DNA of 64,000 bases from Aquila chrysaetos chrysaetos (Eukaryota; Chordata; Aves; Accipitriformes; Accipitridae), in assembly GCF_900496995.4 (NCBI RefSeq), contig NC_044030.1, positions 16,924,851 through 16,988,850 of the forward strand. Direction: 5' to 3'. This document shows, one piece after another, positions 52,874 through 61,760 of the stretch. The position numbers and the translations under genes were made by a program. Position 1 is the stretch's first letter; the number at the start of each line of letters is the position of its first letter. The notes below the pieces were generated by a model. That model made no database searches, had not been told where the DNA came from, and saw only the letters and a program-made list of their open reading frames with translations.

Positions 52874-53640
52874 GGATGGGTCAAAACCTTTCTTGGATCT
52901 TTCCTTCATTCTAGACACTTTGATGTGGTCTCCCTTTTCAAGCAGAGGCACAGAATCTTTAATTGCAAACACACCCCCATATAGGGTTTTCCAAACCCTC
53001 ACAGGGTTTGAAGGGTTCACGTCCACATGTTGGGCTGTGATCACTCCGCAGAAGTTATGACTGTCATTCTTTAAAAATGCTGACAACACATCAACGCAGC
53101 AAAAAGTGTTGCGTGCTGTAAAATATCTCCACTCTCTTGGTTTAGAGTGCCCTGTTAAAATGCTCTATGATAGAAGCTTTTACTTCATTATTTGCCAGAA
53201 AAAAATGGTGAACATTACACTGTTTTAACAGCTTATTTAAAGGTTGGTTTAAAAATTCTTGTGTTGAGTTTGTCTGTAATTTCTCAGCCTAGCGCTCCCT
53301 GATAAAAATTCTGGTAAAAGCCCCGGCTATTTCAGAACCTGTTTTGCCTTGTAGACCAGTGGCCCAGGCATGCTTGGGTAATATGTCTGTCACCATTAGG
53401 TTGCAGTGCTGTTGCATTTGGAAGACTGTTACATGTCCACCAAGTTTGCCTGCCACTGTGCATCCACCTCTGCCACAACCACCTTAGTTCTTTTAAAGTG
53501 TTTTCTTGCTGCCTTGTGTAAGCTGTAAGAGTCCTGGTTTGCAAGCCAGCCTTCTCTTCAAATGGGCAATTCACCTTTTAGCAGCTTCAAAAAGGTCATT
53601 TATACCCCCATAGCTTCCCAGCTCCTTAGGAGCATCACAA
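52874..53640 (-). pseudogene. Polinton/Maverick retroviral-type integrase remnant
   Basis: Successive frames on - show the order of a Polinton (c-integrase) protein: ELGSYGGINDLF near 53615; LANQDSYSLHKAARKHF near 53525; WQANLVDM near 53445; a core strand ILPKHAWATGL near 53375; KTGSEIAGAF near 53335; LQTN near 53270; NEVKASIIEHFNRAL near 53170 with the catalytic Glu; TLYG near 52975 and a chromodomain-like GDHIKVSRMKERSKKGF up to 52880. The integrase joins element ends to target DNA through a DDE triad. The usual second Asp (LQTD) reads LQTN, stops follow LVDM and interrupt the core, and several frameshifts occur, so it is inactive. The 120-codon frame 52727-53089 covers the C-terminal part. 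Retroviral or Ty3 integrases lack this N-terminal HKxxRKxF layout. Confidence 0.82.
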
Positions 53641-54173
53641 ATGTCTTAACAGAAGTGGAGGTGTAGACACATCTACTGACACAGCACTACTAAACGTGTA
53701 CAAAATATAATACTAGACTATTAATTTAACACAAATACAGAGAACATTTATTAACAGCGTGTGAGGTGTGATGGTTGCCAGTCAGGGTTCTCCAGGCTTT
53801 TTCCTTTTTTGCCACTGAACACCACTGTCACTTCCATACCTGTTCTTTTTCTTTGGCTGCTGCTGGCTTGGACAGGAGCACCAGCAGGTCACAGCACGCT
53901 TCTGGGTTCTCCATCATCAGACTGCCAGCCAGAGTTTTTTGAAATGTTCAGTAGGGTCATTGACCTTATAGACTGTAGAGGAAACACATATAGCACCAGC
54001 CTGTGCCCTGTCAGGGTCTTACAGGTTGCTGTAAGATCCACCAGAACCACTGGCAAAGGGAGCTCCCTGCCATCATCTGCCCTCTCTGTGCGACACCTTG
54101 AAATGTAATTTGTGGTTCACAGACCCACCAGCTGGTTCTCTGGGTTGGTGTGAGCTTTTTTTGGAATTCTGTA

Positions 54174-54226
54174 GGATCCTACCAGCCAATCACGGTAGAT
54201 CAGAAGAGGGGAGGGACTTCTGGGAC
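54174..54226. repeat. Inverted partner of the 49.94-50.0 kb repeat
   Basis: Read on -, CAGAAGTCCCTCCCCTC, about 13 bases, then GTGATTGGCTGGTAGGA. The same two blocks in the same order occur on + at 49945-49995. The copy lies about 530 bases outside the integrase start, roughly where a Polinton terminal inverted repeat would be. Only about 50 bases match, far shorter than typical Polinton ends, so decay or coincidence must be considered. Confidence 0.4.
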
Positions 54227-54435
54227 AAAGTCTGGCTGCTGTGTGGTCCTTCCGTTGCTCCCAGCAGTGCCTGCAGGGGAGAAAGCATTCACCCCCACGC
54301 AAACCAGGCAGGATCTCCAACCTCCCATCAGGTCAATTACAGCATACAAAACAACATTTGCCATTTCCTAGGGGGGAATTAAAAGGGCAATACTTGAACA
54401 TTTAATCAGTATTTATGTTTTCATTTCCAATCTCG

Positions 54436-55173
54436 TTACAGCTGGCACTGCAGACAGACCATGTGGAAGGGCTCCAGCCAGGTCCCGCACTCCTTCTGCA
54501 CAGTCTTGCCAGAATCATGGGTACAGCCACCAGCTGCAAGAGGAAGGGCACAGCTGAGCATCTCCTCCAACTGGCTACCCAGGGCTGCCAGGCTATTTTC
54601 CAGGTAAAGACACTGTGTAGGAAGCACTGCATTCCCCTGGGCATGCATGGCCTTGACTTTTGGCTCCTCAACAAATGGCCACCCCCACCAGCTGTGGCAG
54701 AGCAGGGTCCCCAGGCCCCTGCTTGCCACAGCACAAGGGGCAGCTTGTTGCTTACTCAAGAGCAAACAAGAGTGATATTTAAGGCTGAGGAGCCTTAAGT
54801 CTCCCATGGCTGCAGGACACACTTTTTCATTTGCGCGTAAGTGCTGTGCCCAAACATCATCACAGCAAGGGCTGTCTGCTCCCCAAGGGAAGGTGAGCTG
54901 GGAGCCGAGGTGGACCCCAGCACAGGCAGTGCCCTCACCAATGGGCCACAGCTGGGTGTTGGTAACAGGGTCCATCACCTGTCCCAGATAAACAAGCAAG
55001 TGATAAATCAGGTCCAGAATCCATCTGGGCAGTGCAGTCAGAGGAGATGGGGCTGGAGATGGGACTGGAGACAAGCTACAACATCTAGACGAGGGGGCCA
55101 TGCAGGAGACAAGATGCCTACAGCATAGGTCCGAGCTGCCTCCAGGAGACAGGGCTGGGGACTGAAGGTCCAT
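54436..55173 (-). other. Unrecognised 245-codon open frame
   Basis: This is the longest open frame outside CpG-rich DNA and the LTRs. It is rich in Cys, Leu and Trp, with stretches such as RWILDLIYHLLVYLGQVMD and GTWLEPFHMVCLQCQL, but has no motif that I recognise and no clear flanking splice sites. An overlapping + frame (54415-54798) is also open, which argues for base composition rather than coding. It could be a remnant of an unknown element. Not called as a gene. Confidence 0.2.
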
Positions 55174-55415
55174 GCCTGAGCTGAAATGGGGCTCACATAG
55201 GTAGGATGAGGGATCGGGGGGGGGGGGGGGAGTGAAGGCCCCAGGTAAGGCTGCTCAGGTACCCGAGTTGCGTTTTGTGCAGCCTCCCTTCCCACCAAGG
55301 GGTGTCATCACGCCTTGCAGAGATCTAGGTTTAAAGGTGGCTTGCTGGGGGTTGTAAGGAGTCACAGATCCTGTAGCCAGGCAAAGTATAGCTGTGTGCT
55401 CCAGCTTGCTTTATG

Positions 55416-55455
<40 letters not shown>
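55416..55455 (+). repeat. A40 homopolymer
   Basis: Forty consecutive A residues. No AATAAA precedes it within 30 bases and no flanking target duplication was found, so I do not call it the tail of a processed retrocopy. A G run of about 14 lies nearby at 55216-55229. Confidence 0.95.
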
Positions 55456-55457
<2 letters not shown>

Positions 55458-58400
55458 CCAATCCCCAAAATTGAATAATCCAGCCTCCCATTCAACACAG
55501 TTAAGCTAACACACTCACTTAGACGAGAAACAGCTGCTTGCTGAAAATTTTATTCCATTACAATACTGCCACCTCTTGTTCATCTGCAGGTTTTATTTTG
55601 CCCAGCTCCAGTCTGTGGTGGATCCACAACCAGCGCAAAGGCATTAAGCCCACACTATGTCTGTTAAACTGAAACCTTACAAGGAATAGCAACTGAGTGG
55701 ATACAACATCATGTACTTCCATAGAAGTTACAAACAGGTAGAAAGCCTGAAAACATCCACAGACACGTTACGTCAGTGTGGACTGGTATGTAACTGTTTT
55801 CTCTGGTAACTCGAATGAAGTACTGAAAGAAGGCAGGGCGGGGGAGGAAGCCAATAACAAAAGCCAGAACGCAAGCAGCAGCAAAACTCACCACAGCAGA
55901 AAACGTCATAGGATTTTTCCAGGGAGTGTGAAATGTACTGTGTCCATGCAATGTTATCTTCAAACTCGCTGACTTCTCCTGATGTGAATCTCCATTGTCC
56001 TCTCAGTACGTGCTCCATTTTCTACCCCAGAGGTTGCGACCCAAAGGCATACATTTTCCTGATGCTGCTTAATGAAGAGCGGCACCTGTTTCACTTCCAC
56101 CAGGGACACCAAGTCTATGAATTGTGTGGAAACCTCCTGGAGAAGACTTGGCTGCAGATGAGCAATGTAAGTTGATCATCTTTGTCTTTGAGTTTCTGAC
56201 TAGGTGGTTTCTGGGAAGAGGTTCAGCATGCCCTGAAAGCAAGTGGACCAGAAGACGGTGGATCATACTCTGTGCTAGAAGGAACAACATGGGGAAAGCC
56301 CACAGAAAGCAAGAAGAGACAAACAGCACAATCCAGCTGGGCCCCTTTGTCCTGCAGCTTGCCATTCAACTAGCTCGTTTGGTTGGGGTTAGACTAGTGA
56401 CAGAGATGGGTTTTCTGCATGGGTTCCTTGATTTCTAGCACTATATTTCATTTTTATGTCTTTCAGGTGGATTTAGAGGTCAGTTATAAATAACACCACC
56501 TTGTGAATTAACACTTCCTTGCTATGCTTTTTCGTGATGTCTCTTTGTGTTGCAGTCTTGGTGGGTACAGTAGTTGAGAAGGGTTGTAATGTATTTAGCC
56601 AGACCCAGGTGCTTGGAGCTGCCAGAAGCCCCAGAAGCTGATAAGGAGCCCAGGCCTACAGCAGTGATCCCCTAGGCAGTGGGGACAGCAGAAGCTGCTG
56701 GTCAACCCACCGCACAGAAAGAAGGGACCTGCCAGCCAGCCTGTCAGGAGCAGTTTTCTCTTCACATCTCTTTCCAGCTGGAACATCCAGTCAAAAAGAA
56801 AATTATGATCTTGAAATGGGAGTTGCCAGCAGGCAAGCAGATTTACCATTATTGAATCCTAATGGGCTGACACTTGAGTCAATGGGGTTTTTTGACTTCA
56901 TACTCAATAAACACATTATTTCTGAACGATAGGATTGAGTCCAAACTTTCCTGCAGCCCCCTCTGCTGTCTAAACCCAAGAAGAACCCTTAAAAGCTGCG
57001 GTGCTTGTTTTGAGTGCTCAGTTAAATTGTGTGTAGGGCCCACCCTGGCAGTGGTAGTATGTTCCCTGGCCCCCTTACTGATGTCGACTAAGACAGCCTC
57101 ACTTTCTGTTCTCATAGGTGCCCCAATCCAGCCACAGGGCTCCATTAGCTTTTCTGCAGACTCTAGTGTCAGCAGAGCCGCAGGATAGTCCAAGAAAGAT
57201 TTATTCCTGCACAAGTCTTTCCATGACAGGTCAGAACCAAGGCAATAGGCATTTGGTCTCTCCACAAGCTGCTCTGGGAGGCTGTCCCCCTTTCTGCTAT
57301 CTGCAAGACTGTCCTTCTGTTTCATCTAGCAATCTGTGGAGGCATGTGTCCTTGATGTTGATCTCGTGACTGACCTTGTACTCTGGATCAATGCCCACAG
57401 AGAACTGGGTAGGAGCTGCTCTGCTCCTTCTCTCTTTCTTTTAAGTGGGTAAAAAAGTGATACCTGCAGAACCCAGACCCTTTGCAAAGAAGATGTGAAG
57501 CTGAGCTTGCTATGAGGCCACATTAAGTTCTTCTTGAGCTGCATGGTCCTCAGCTGTGTGATAGGAGCCAACTCTCCCACTTGAGCCAAGAGAGCCTGTA
57601 CTGGTGCGTGGGGCTGTTCCTCCCCAGAGGCATTTCCCTGTGTTGAACTGCATGGTTCAACACAGGTCCAGGTCATTAATAATATGTTGAATGGTACTGA
57701 CACCAGTTTTGCCTGTGGGGTATATCACTGACAACTGGTCTCCAGCCGTCCGTCTCCCACAGCACCTGTCAGGCACTGGGGTGCATCCTGGAGGGGCTGC
57801 TGGGGGCTGGGACCATTAGGGGCTGCCCCCAGGGTGGCAGGGCAAAGCCTCACAGCCAGACCTGTCGCAAGCCCTGGAGAGGGAGCAGGGCAGGCCAGGG
57901 GGCGTCAGACACCTCCCCAGGGATGGGGATGGGCTTAGGCCAGGCTGGTATATCAGACCATGGGGCCCATGGCTGAGCAAGACACTGCTGTGGGGAGCTG
58001 GAGACCAGCACCCTATGGCATCAGTGGGGGATGGGTTGAGGGCCCCAGGCAGGGCTGAAATGGGGTCCTGGGCAATGGGCAGGGTGGGCCCTTGAGACCC
58101 ATGGTTGCCCTTGGGGACATTACAACCTCCTGTTCAAAGGACACTGGAGACCCCCAAGGGTATAGGCACTCCCCTGCTTCTAAAACATTGTGACAGAGTG
58201 TCTACACCCCTCAAAAGGAAAGGTGAAATCAAGAGAGCTTTTAAATGAAAAATGCTATCATCTCATGTCATTGATTTTAGGAGTGAATAATATGCAAATG
58301 CCAACTCTATCCTGACTGTTACGGCACAGGTTTCCCTCCTCACTTGCTTTTTTCAATCTGTACAATAGAAATAACTGTAATGTAATCTAAGTGGCCGTGA

Positions 58401-59391
58401 GCATAATCAGTGTGGTAAGAGCCCTCAGGCTGGTGCACACAATCTCTCAGAGAGTATTCTCATAATAACAGTGTCATGCAAGTGAACCATAAATCCCAGT
58501 TTCCTTAAGTTAGGTTTTGGAGTTATGGTGTTGATCTTTATTTAAACCATGTTTACAATTTTAAGCACTATGATCAGGCAAAGCAAGAACTATAAAATTA
58601 ATACACAAGCTGTATCATTCTTGATATATTTTAGTCCAGTATTTCATGTTTCAGTCCAATTTTGTGTAAATAAACCTTCAGTAAAAATGTTATGTGTTGA
58701 GACAATCTACATGGGACTCAGTTCACTGAGATGGCTGTGGTACCTGGGGGTGGACTCAGTGCTGAGGGGACCAGTGAACAGCCAGCTGACGTGCTCCATG
58801 CCTGAAAGCATCCAGCAACTAAATATAAGTGCTTTTTATTGTGTGTGTGGGGGAACCAAACCCAGATGCTACAAAAATTATTTAATTCCACGAGAAATCA
58901 AGAGTAAATGCCTCTACAGTGTCTCTGGGAAATACCGTGAAGACATCCGCAAGCACAGTTGCCCATTTACAAAACCTAACACGGATCTCCAGCCCTGAGA
59001 ATGCACTGTCACACCTCTCACTCCTGCAGGCCAGCACCTACCTACAGGCACAAAAACTGCAGTCACAGCTGGCCACCACCTCTGCCTGGAAAATCCCACT
59101 GCTCCATCCCTGCTCACTTCATATCCTTTTCTCTTTGTAAAGTCCTCCCTGAATAGTGTTCCCATGTTCCCATCATTTGCTGCGTGACTCCTGCCCTACT
59201 TCAACACTCCCCTCCTGCCCCCCTGCAACACACAGAGCTCCCCCCCAGATCAGTACTACCATGCCCGTGCACCACATCCCCCAGCCCTGTGGCCCCATCC
59301 GCTCCACCAGCCTTCACACTCTCTCTGGATGTTTCCAGCTGCCATTTATTTTCTCTTTCTCTGGGCTGAGAAGAGCTCATCCCTGTCCTGG
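55456..59391. other. No recognised gene
   Basis: Moderately GC-rich sequence with several 80-150-codon frames on both strands (for example 56879-57325 and 57326-57703 on -, 58549-58998 on +), none with a recognised domain. No LTR ends or CR1 tail were seen. 57720-58250 is a GC-rich patch without CpG enrichment. Confidence 0.45.
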
Positions 59392-59490
59392 AAAATAATA
59401 ACAACAATAACAATAATAGTAATAACAATGACAACAACAACAACAAACAGCAATAATAGTAATAATAATAGTAATAATGGTAGTAAAACA
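59392..59490 (+). repeat. Imperfect (AAT/AAC) microsatellite
   Basis: About 95 bases of mixed AAT, AAC, AGT and ACA triplets. The reverse strand reads as poly-Tyr/poly-Leu and the forward strand as poly-Asn in open frames, which are artefacts of the repeat. Confidence 0.9.
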
Positions 59491-60184
59491 AACAGTGGCA
59501 TGTCTCTTTCTGCAATCAGTTTTTCTGTACCTGTTTCAGACAGGCTTGCTCATGTGCTCTTACTCTTCAGGAATAAAGCAAGTGCCTTACAGAAATCTCT
59601 TTTTTCTCACAAGTCTCTGGATTTCTCACCTACATTTGCTCCTTTCAGCATCAAATATGAAACCTGTTTGGAGGAGTGCTTTTCCCGCATGTCTGCCCTG
59701 GCCCATGCAGCCCCTCATCTCCCTGCTGGTAGAAATCAGAGCTGATTCTTGCACAGACACCCACAGATGAATTGTGATCCAGGGAGAGGCAAGAAGTTCC
59801 TTCAGTGGTCCCTCTTTTATGGGAATAAAATGGAAAGCAGCAAAGATGATCCTGCCCACAGTAGTTGCCCCCCTGCATTGCCTTCCCAGCCTGGTCCCTG
59901 CAGCTGGGATGAACACTGTCCTCTCCCAAGGGAAAACCTGAGGTCCGAAGTGCCTGTGCTCATCACAGTCCCTCTGGGCACTGGTGGGGCAGGGAGCAGC
60001 CATTGGCCAAGCCAGTGCCAGAAGACATGAACCTCAGTTTCCAGCCCTGTCCTGACCTGGCTGACAGCCTGGCGAAAGCACGCAGTAATGCAGGTGGTTG
60101 CAGTAATTTTGGAGTAACCCTCAGCCTCTCCATCTGAGTGCTAGGGATTCCCGTGTGTGAAATGAAAACATCTTCCCAAACACC
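59491..60184. other. Region beyond the CARTPT 3' end, nothing recognised
   Basis: Unique-looking sequence between the microsatellite and the inferred CARTPT poly(A) site. Overlapping short frames on both strands show no family resemblance. Confidence 0.5.
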
Positions 60185-61110
60185 GTCATCAGAACAGTGA
60201 CTTTATTAACAGAGACAAACAAAGGACTAAAACACGTTATGAGTTTGCTGAAACACACAGTATACCTATGGAGGACAGACATATTTATATACATCAGTTC
60301 ATTGTAGAAACGTGAGCAATTTGGTCTAGATGACTAGGATATCCCCTGGTAGTTTGCAACGGATCCAGACAGCTTTCTCTCCGTGGTGGCTCCAGTAAAG
60401 CAACCGATTCCCCCCCCCCGCCCAGTCCCACCCCAGCCAGGCTAGTGCCAGACCCCTGAACACCACTGGTATCTCATGTGGGACTTTCTCCACCGTGGGG
60501 TGACCACGGTTGGACTCGACCTGAGACCGGTGGTGCAGGTAAAACCCTGCCGCGGGCTGCCCGCCGCTCCCTCCGGGGTGTGCCGAATTGGGCCCTCTCA
60601 GCTGCGGGGCAAGAAAAAGGGGGTCAGGGTGCTTTGAACACATCCCCCCCAACCACCCAGGGATCCCCTGACCTCGGACCCTCCGGCCGGCAGCGGGTGG
60701 ACGTTCCCCGCCTCGGGAAGGAGCCGGGCACCCGGGGGCACGGCACGGGGCCAGCCCCGCGCCCGGGCACGGCTCGGCACGACTCGGCTCTGCACCGGTA
60801 AGACACTTCAACTCCCGATACCGGCACCTCTACTCGGCAAGGCACGGGCTGGGTTTTTCCTGGACGGACAAAATCAAACGGGGAAGGAGGGAAGGGAGGG
60901 GAAGGGGGGTGGGAGGGGGGAGAGAAAGAAAACAGCTCCACGGATGTCGGATGTCACGGACGGCGTTACACGGGCGACGCGGGGGCTTCTCGCTGCGTTT
61001 CTCGGGCGGACGAGCCGCGGGAAGTCGCCGCCGCCGCCCCGGGCCGGCACGTCGGGGCGGGGAGACGTCGGTGCCTGCGCTCCCGGCAGCTTGTCCCGGG
61101 GCGTCCCCGC
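60185..61110 (-). other. CARTPT: Probable CARTPT 3' untranslated region
   Basis: From the CARTPT stop codon the - strand runs about 900 bases without another good AATAAA until 60202-60207. The first part is GC-rich and within the CpG island; the distal part is mixed and contains an AT-rich stretch near 60270-60310. The end point is inferred from the poly(A) signal and an alternative earlier end is possible. Confidence 0.5.
60202..60207 (-). terminator. Candidate CARTPT poly(A) signal AATAAA
   Basis: AATAAA on - is followed within 20-30 bases by a GT-rich stretch (TGACGGTGTTTGGG), the usual downstream element. It is the first canonical hexamer seen downstream of the CARTPT stop codon. Confidence 0.55.
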
Positions 61111-61613
61111 TTACAGGCACTTGAGGAGGAATGAATTGCACGAAGTCCCCCGCGGGCAGTCGCAGAGCTTCCCGATGCGGGCCCCCTTCCTCACGGCGCA
61201 CTGCTCCCCGGCGTCGCACTGCGGGCAGCGGCAGGGGGTGAGGGGGACGCTCCGTCGCGTCCCGTCCCGTCCCGTCCCGCCCCGCCCCGCCGGGGCACTC
61301 ACCATGGGCACCTGCCCGAACTTCTTCTCGTAGTGCGGGACCCGCTTGCTCTTCAGCTTCTCCAGCACCTCCTGCAGCGCCTCGATCTGCCGAGAGACCC
61401 CCACAGCCCCCGTCAGGCCGCGCCCGGTCGGGCGGCGCCCCCCGCCCCGGCCCCGGCTCCCCACCCCACCAGCTCCTTCTCTCGGGAGGCGCCGCCGCCG
61501 CCGGGGGGCCCCAGGTCGCGGGCGCGGCGCGGCGGGGTCGGCCCCTGCCCGCGGGCGCCCAGCAGCAGCGCGGCCGCCACGGCGCAGAGCGCCAGCGCCC
61601 GGCAGCTCTCCAT
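61111..61613 (-). CDS. CARTPT: CART neuropeptide precursor (three exons)
   Basis: Coding exons: 61613-61470 (48 codons), 61386-61303 (28) and 61218-61111 (35 plus TAA). Both introns are GT-AG and in phase 0. CART is a secreted hypothalamic and endocrine peptide that suppresses feeding. The 111-residue precursor (human 116) has a signal peptide (1 to about 22, MESCRALALCAVAAALLLGA), a short Gly/Pro-rich pro-segment, EKELIEALQEVLEKLKSKR (45-63), then VPHYEKKFGQVPM (64-76) and the Cys-rich domain 77-111 (CDAGEQCAVRKGARIGKLC, ending LLKCL). Six cysteines form three disulfides in the family. KR (62-63) and KK (69-70) are the known convertase sites. The start has a strong context (CACCATGG). The pro-segment is unlike mammals and has an extra RR at 29-30. 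Birds are reported to have more than one CART gene, and which paralogue this is cannot be fixed here. Confidence 0.95.
61219..61302 (-). other. CARTPT intron 2 (84 bp)
   Basis: Donor ATG|GTGAGTGC after the QVPM codons and acceptor CTGCCCGCAG|TGCGAC before the cysteine-rich exon. At 84 bp it is very short. It contains a CCCGT/CCCGC pentamer array on the + strand. Confidence 0.9.
61261..61291 (+). repeat. CCCGT/CCCGC pentamer array
   Basis: Six tandem pentamers (three CCCGT, then three CCCGC) within CARTPT intron 2. A short, probably variable GC-rich repeat. Confidence 0.9.
61387..61469 (-). other. CARTPT intron 1 (83 bp)
   Basis: Donor GAGCTG|GTGGGG and acceptor CTCTCGGCAG|ATCGAG, phase 0, joining KEL to IEALQ exactly as in other vertebrate CART precursors. 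GTGGGG is a weak but valid GT donor. Confidence 0.88.
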
Positions 61614-61620
61614 GGTGCTG

Positions 61621-61659
61621 CCGCCCCGCCGCCGCCGCCGCCGCCGCCCCGCCGCCGCC
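61621..61659 (-). repeat. GGC triplet run in the CARTPT 5' leader region
   Basis: Runs of GGC (GCC on +) interrupted by GGGGC occupy the bases between the TATA box and the start codon, so much of the short 5' leader is GGC repeat. It would give a structured leader and may vary in length. Confidence 0.85.
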
Positions 61660-61665
61660 TTTATA
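61660..61665 (-). promoter_or_regulatory. CARTPT TATA box
   Basis: GGCGCTATAAAGGC on - places TATAAA 47 bases upstream of the ATG, predicting a start site near 61630-61635 and a 5' leader of about 20 bases. Mammalian CART genes also have a TATA-type proximal promoter. Confidence 0.85.
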
Positions 61666-61685
61666 GCGCCGCGCCCGCCCCGCCG

Positions 61686-61692
61686 TGCGTCA
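61686..61692 (-). promoter_or_regulatory. CRE-like TGACGCA upstream of CARTPT
   Basis: TGACGCA on -, about 20 bases upstream of the TATA box. The mammalian CART promoter has a proximal cAMP-response element bound by CREB; this is a one-half match (TGACG plus CA) in a comparable position. Function inferred. Confidence 0.45.
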
Positions 61693-61760
61693 GCGCCCCC
61701 CGCCGCCGCGCCGCGCCGCGCCGCGCCCCGGCTCCCCCCACCTCCCGACCGCCCCGCTTC

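Larger units (their letters stand above)
60700..61760. promoter_or_regulatory. CpG island over CARTPT promoter and exons
   Basis: Dense CpG and very high G+C cover the whole coding gene, both short introns and the promoter. Long overlapping frames on both strands here (up to 273 codons at 61333-62154 on +) are composition artefacts. Confidence 0.8.

Noticed and set aside
55416-55455. A40 run as the tail of a processed pseudogene
   Set aside because: No upstream poly(A) signal, no recognisable gene upstream in that orientation and no flanking target duplication found.
55709-56018. Two hydrophobic 81-84-codon frames on - resembling membrane proteins
   Set aside because: No family match, no splice sites and mutually overlapping frames; insufficient support.
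59201-59515. Poly-Tyr/poly-Leu and poly-Asn reading frames
   Set aside because: Translations of the AAT/AAC microsatellite.
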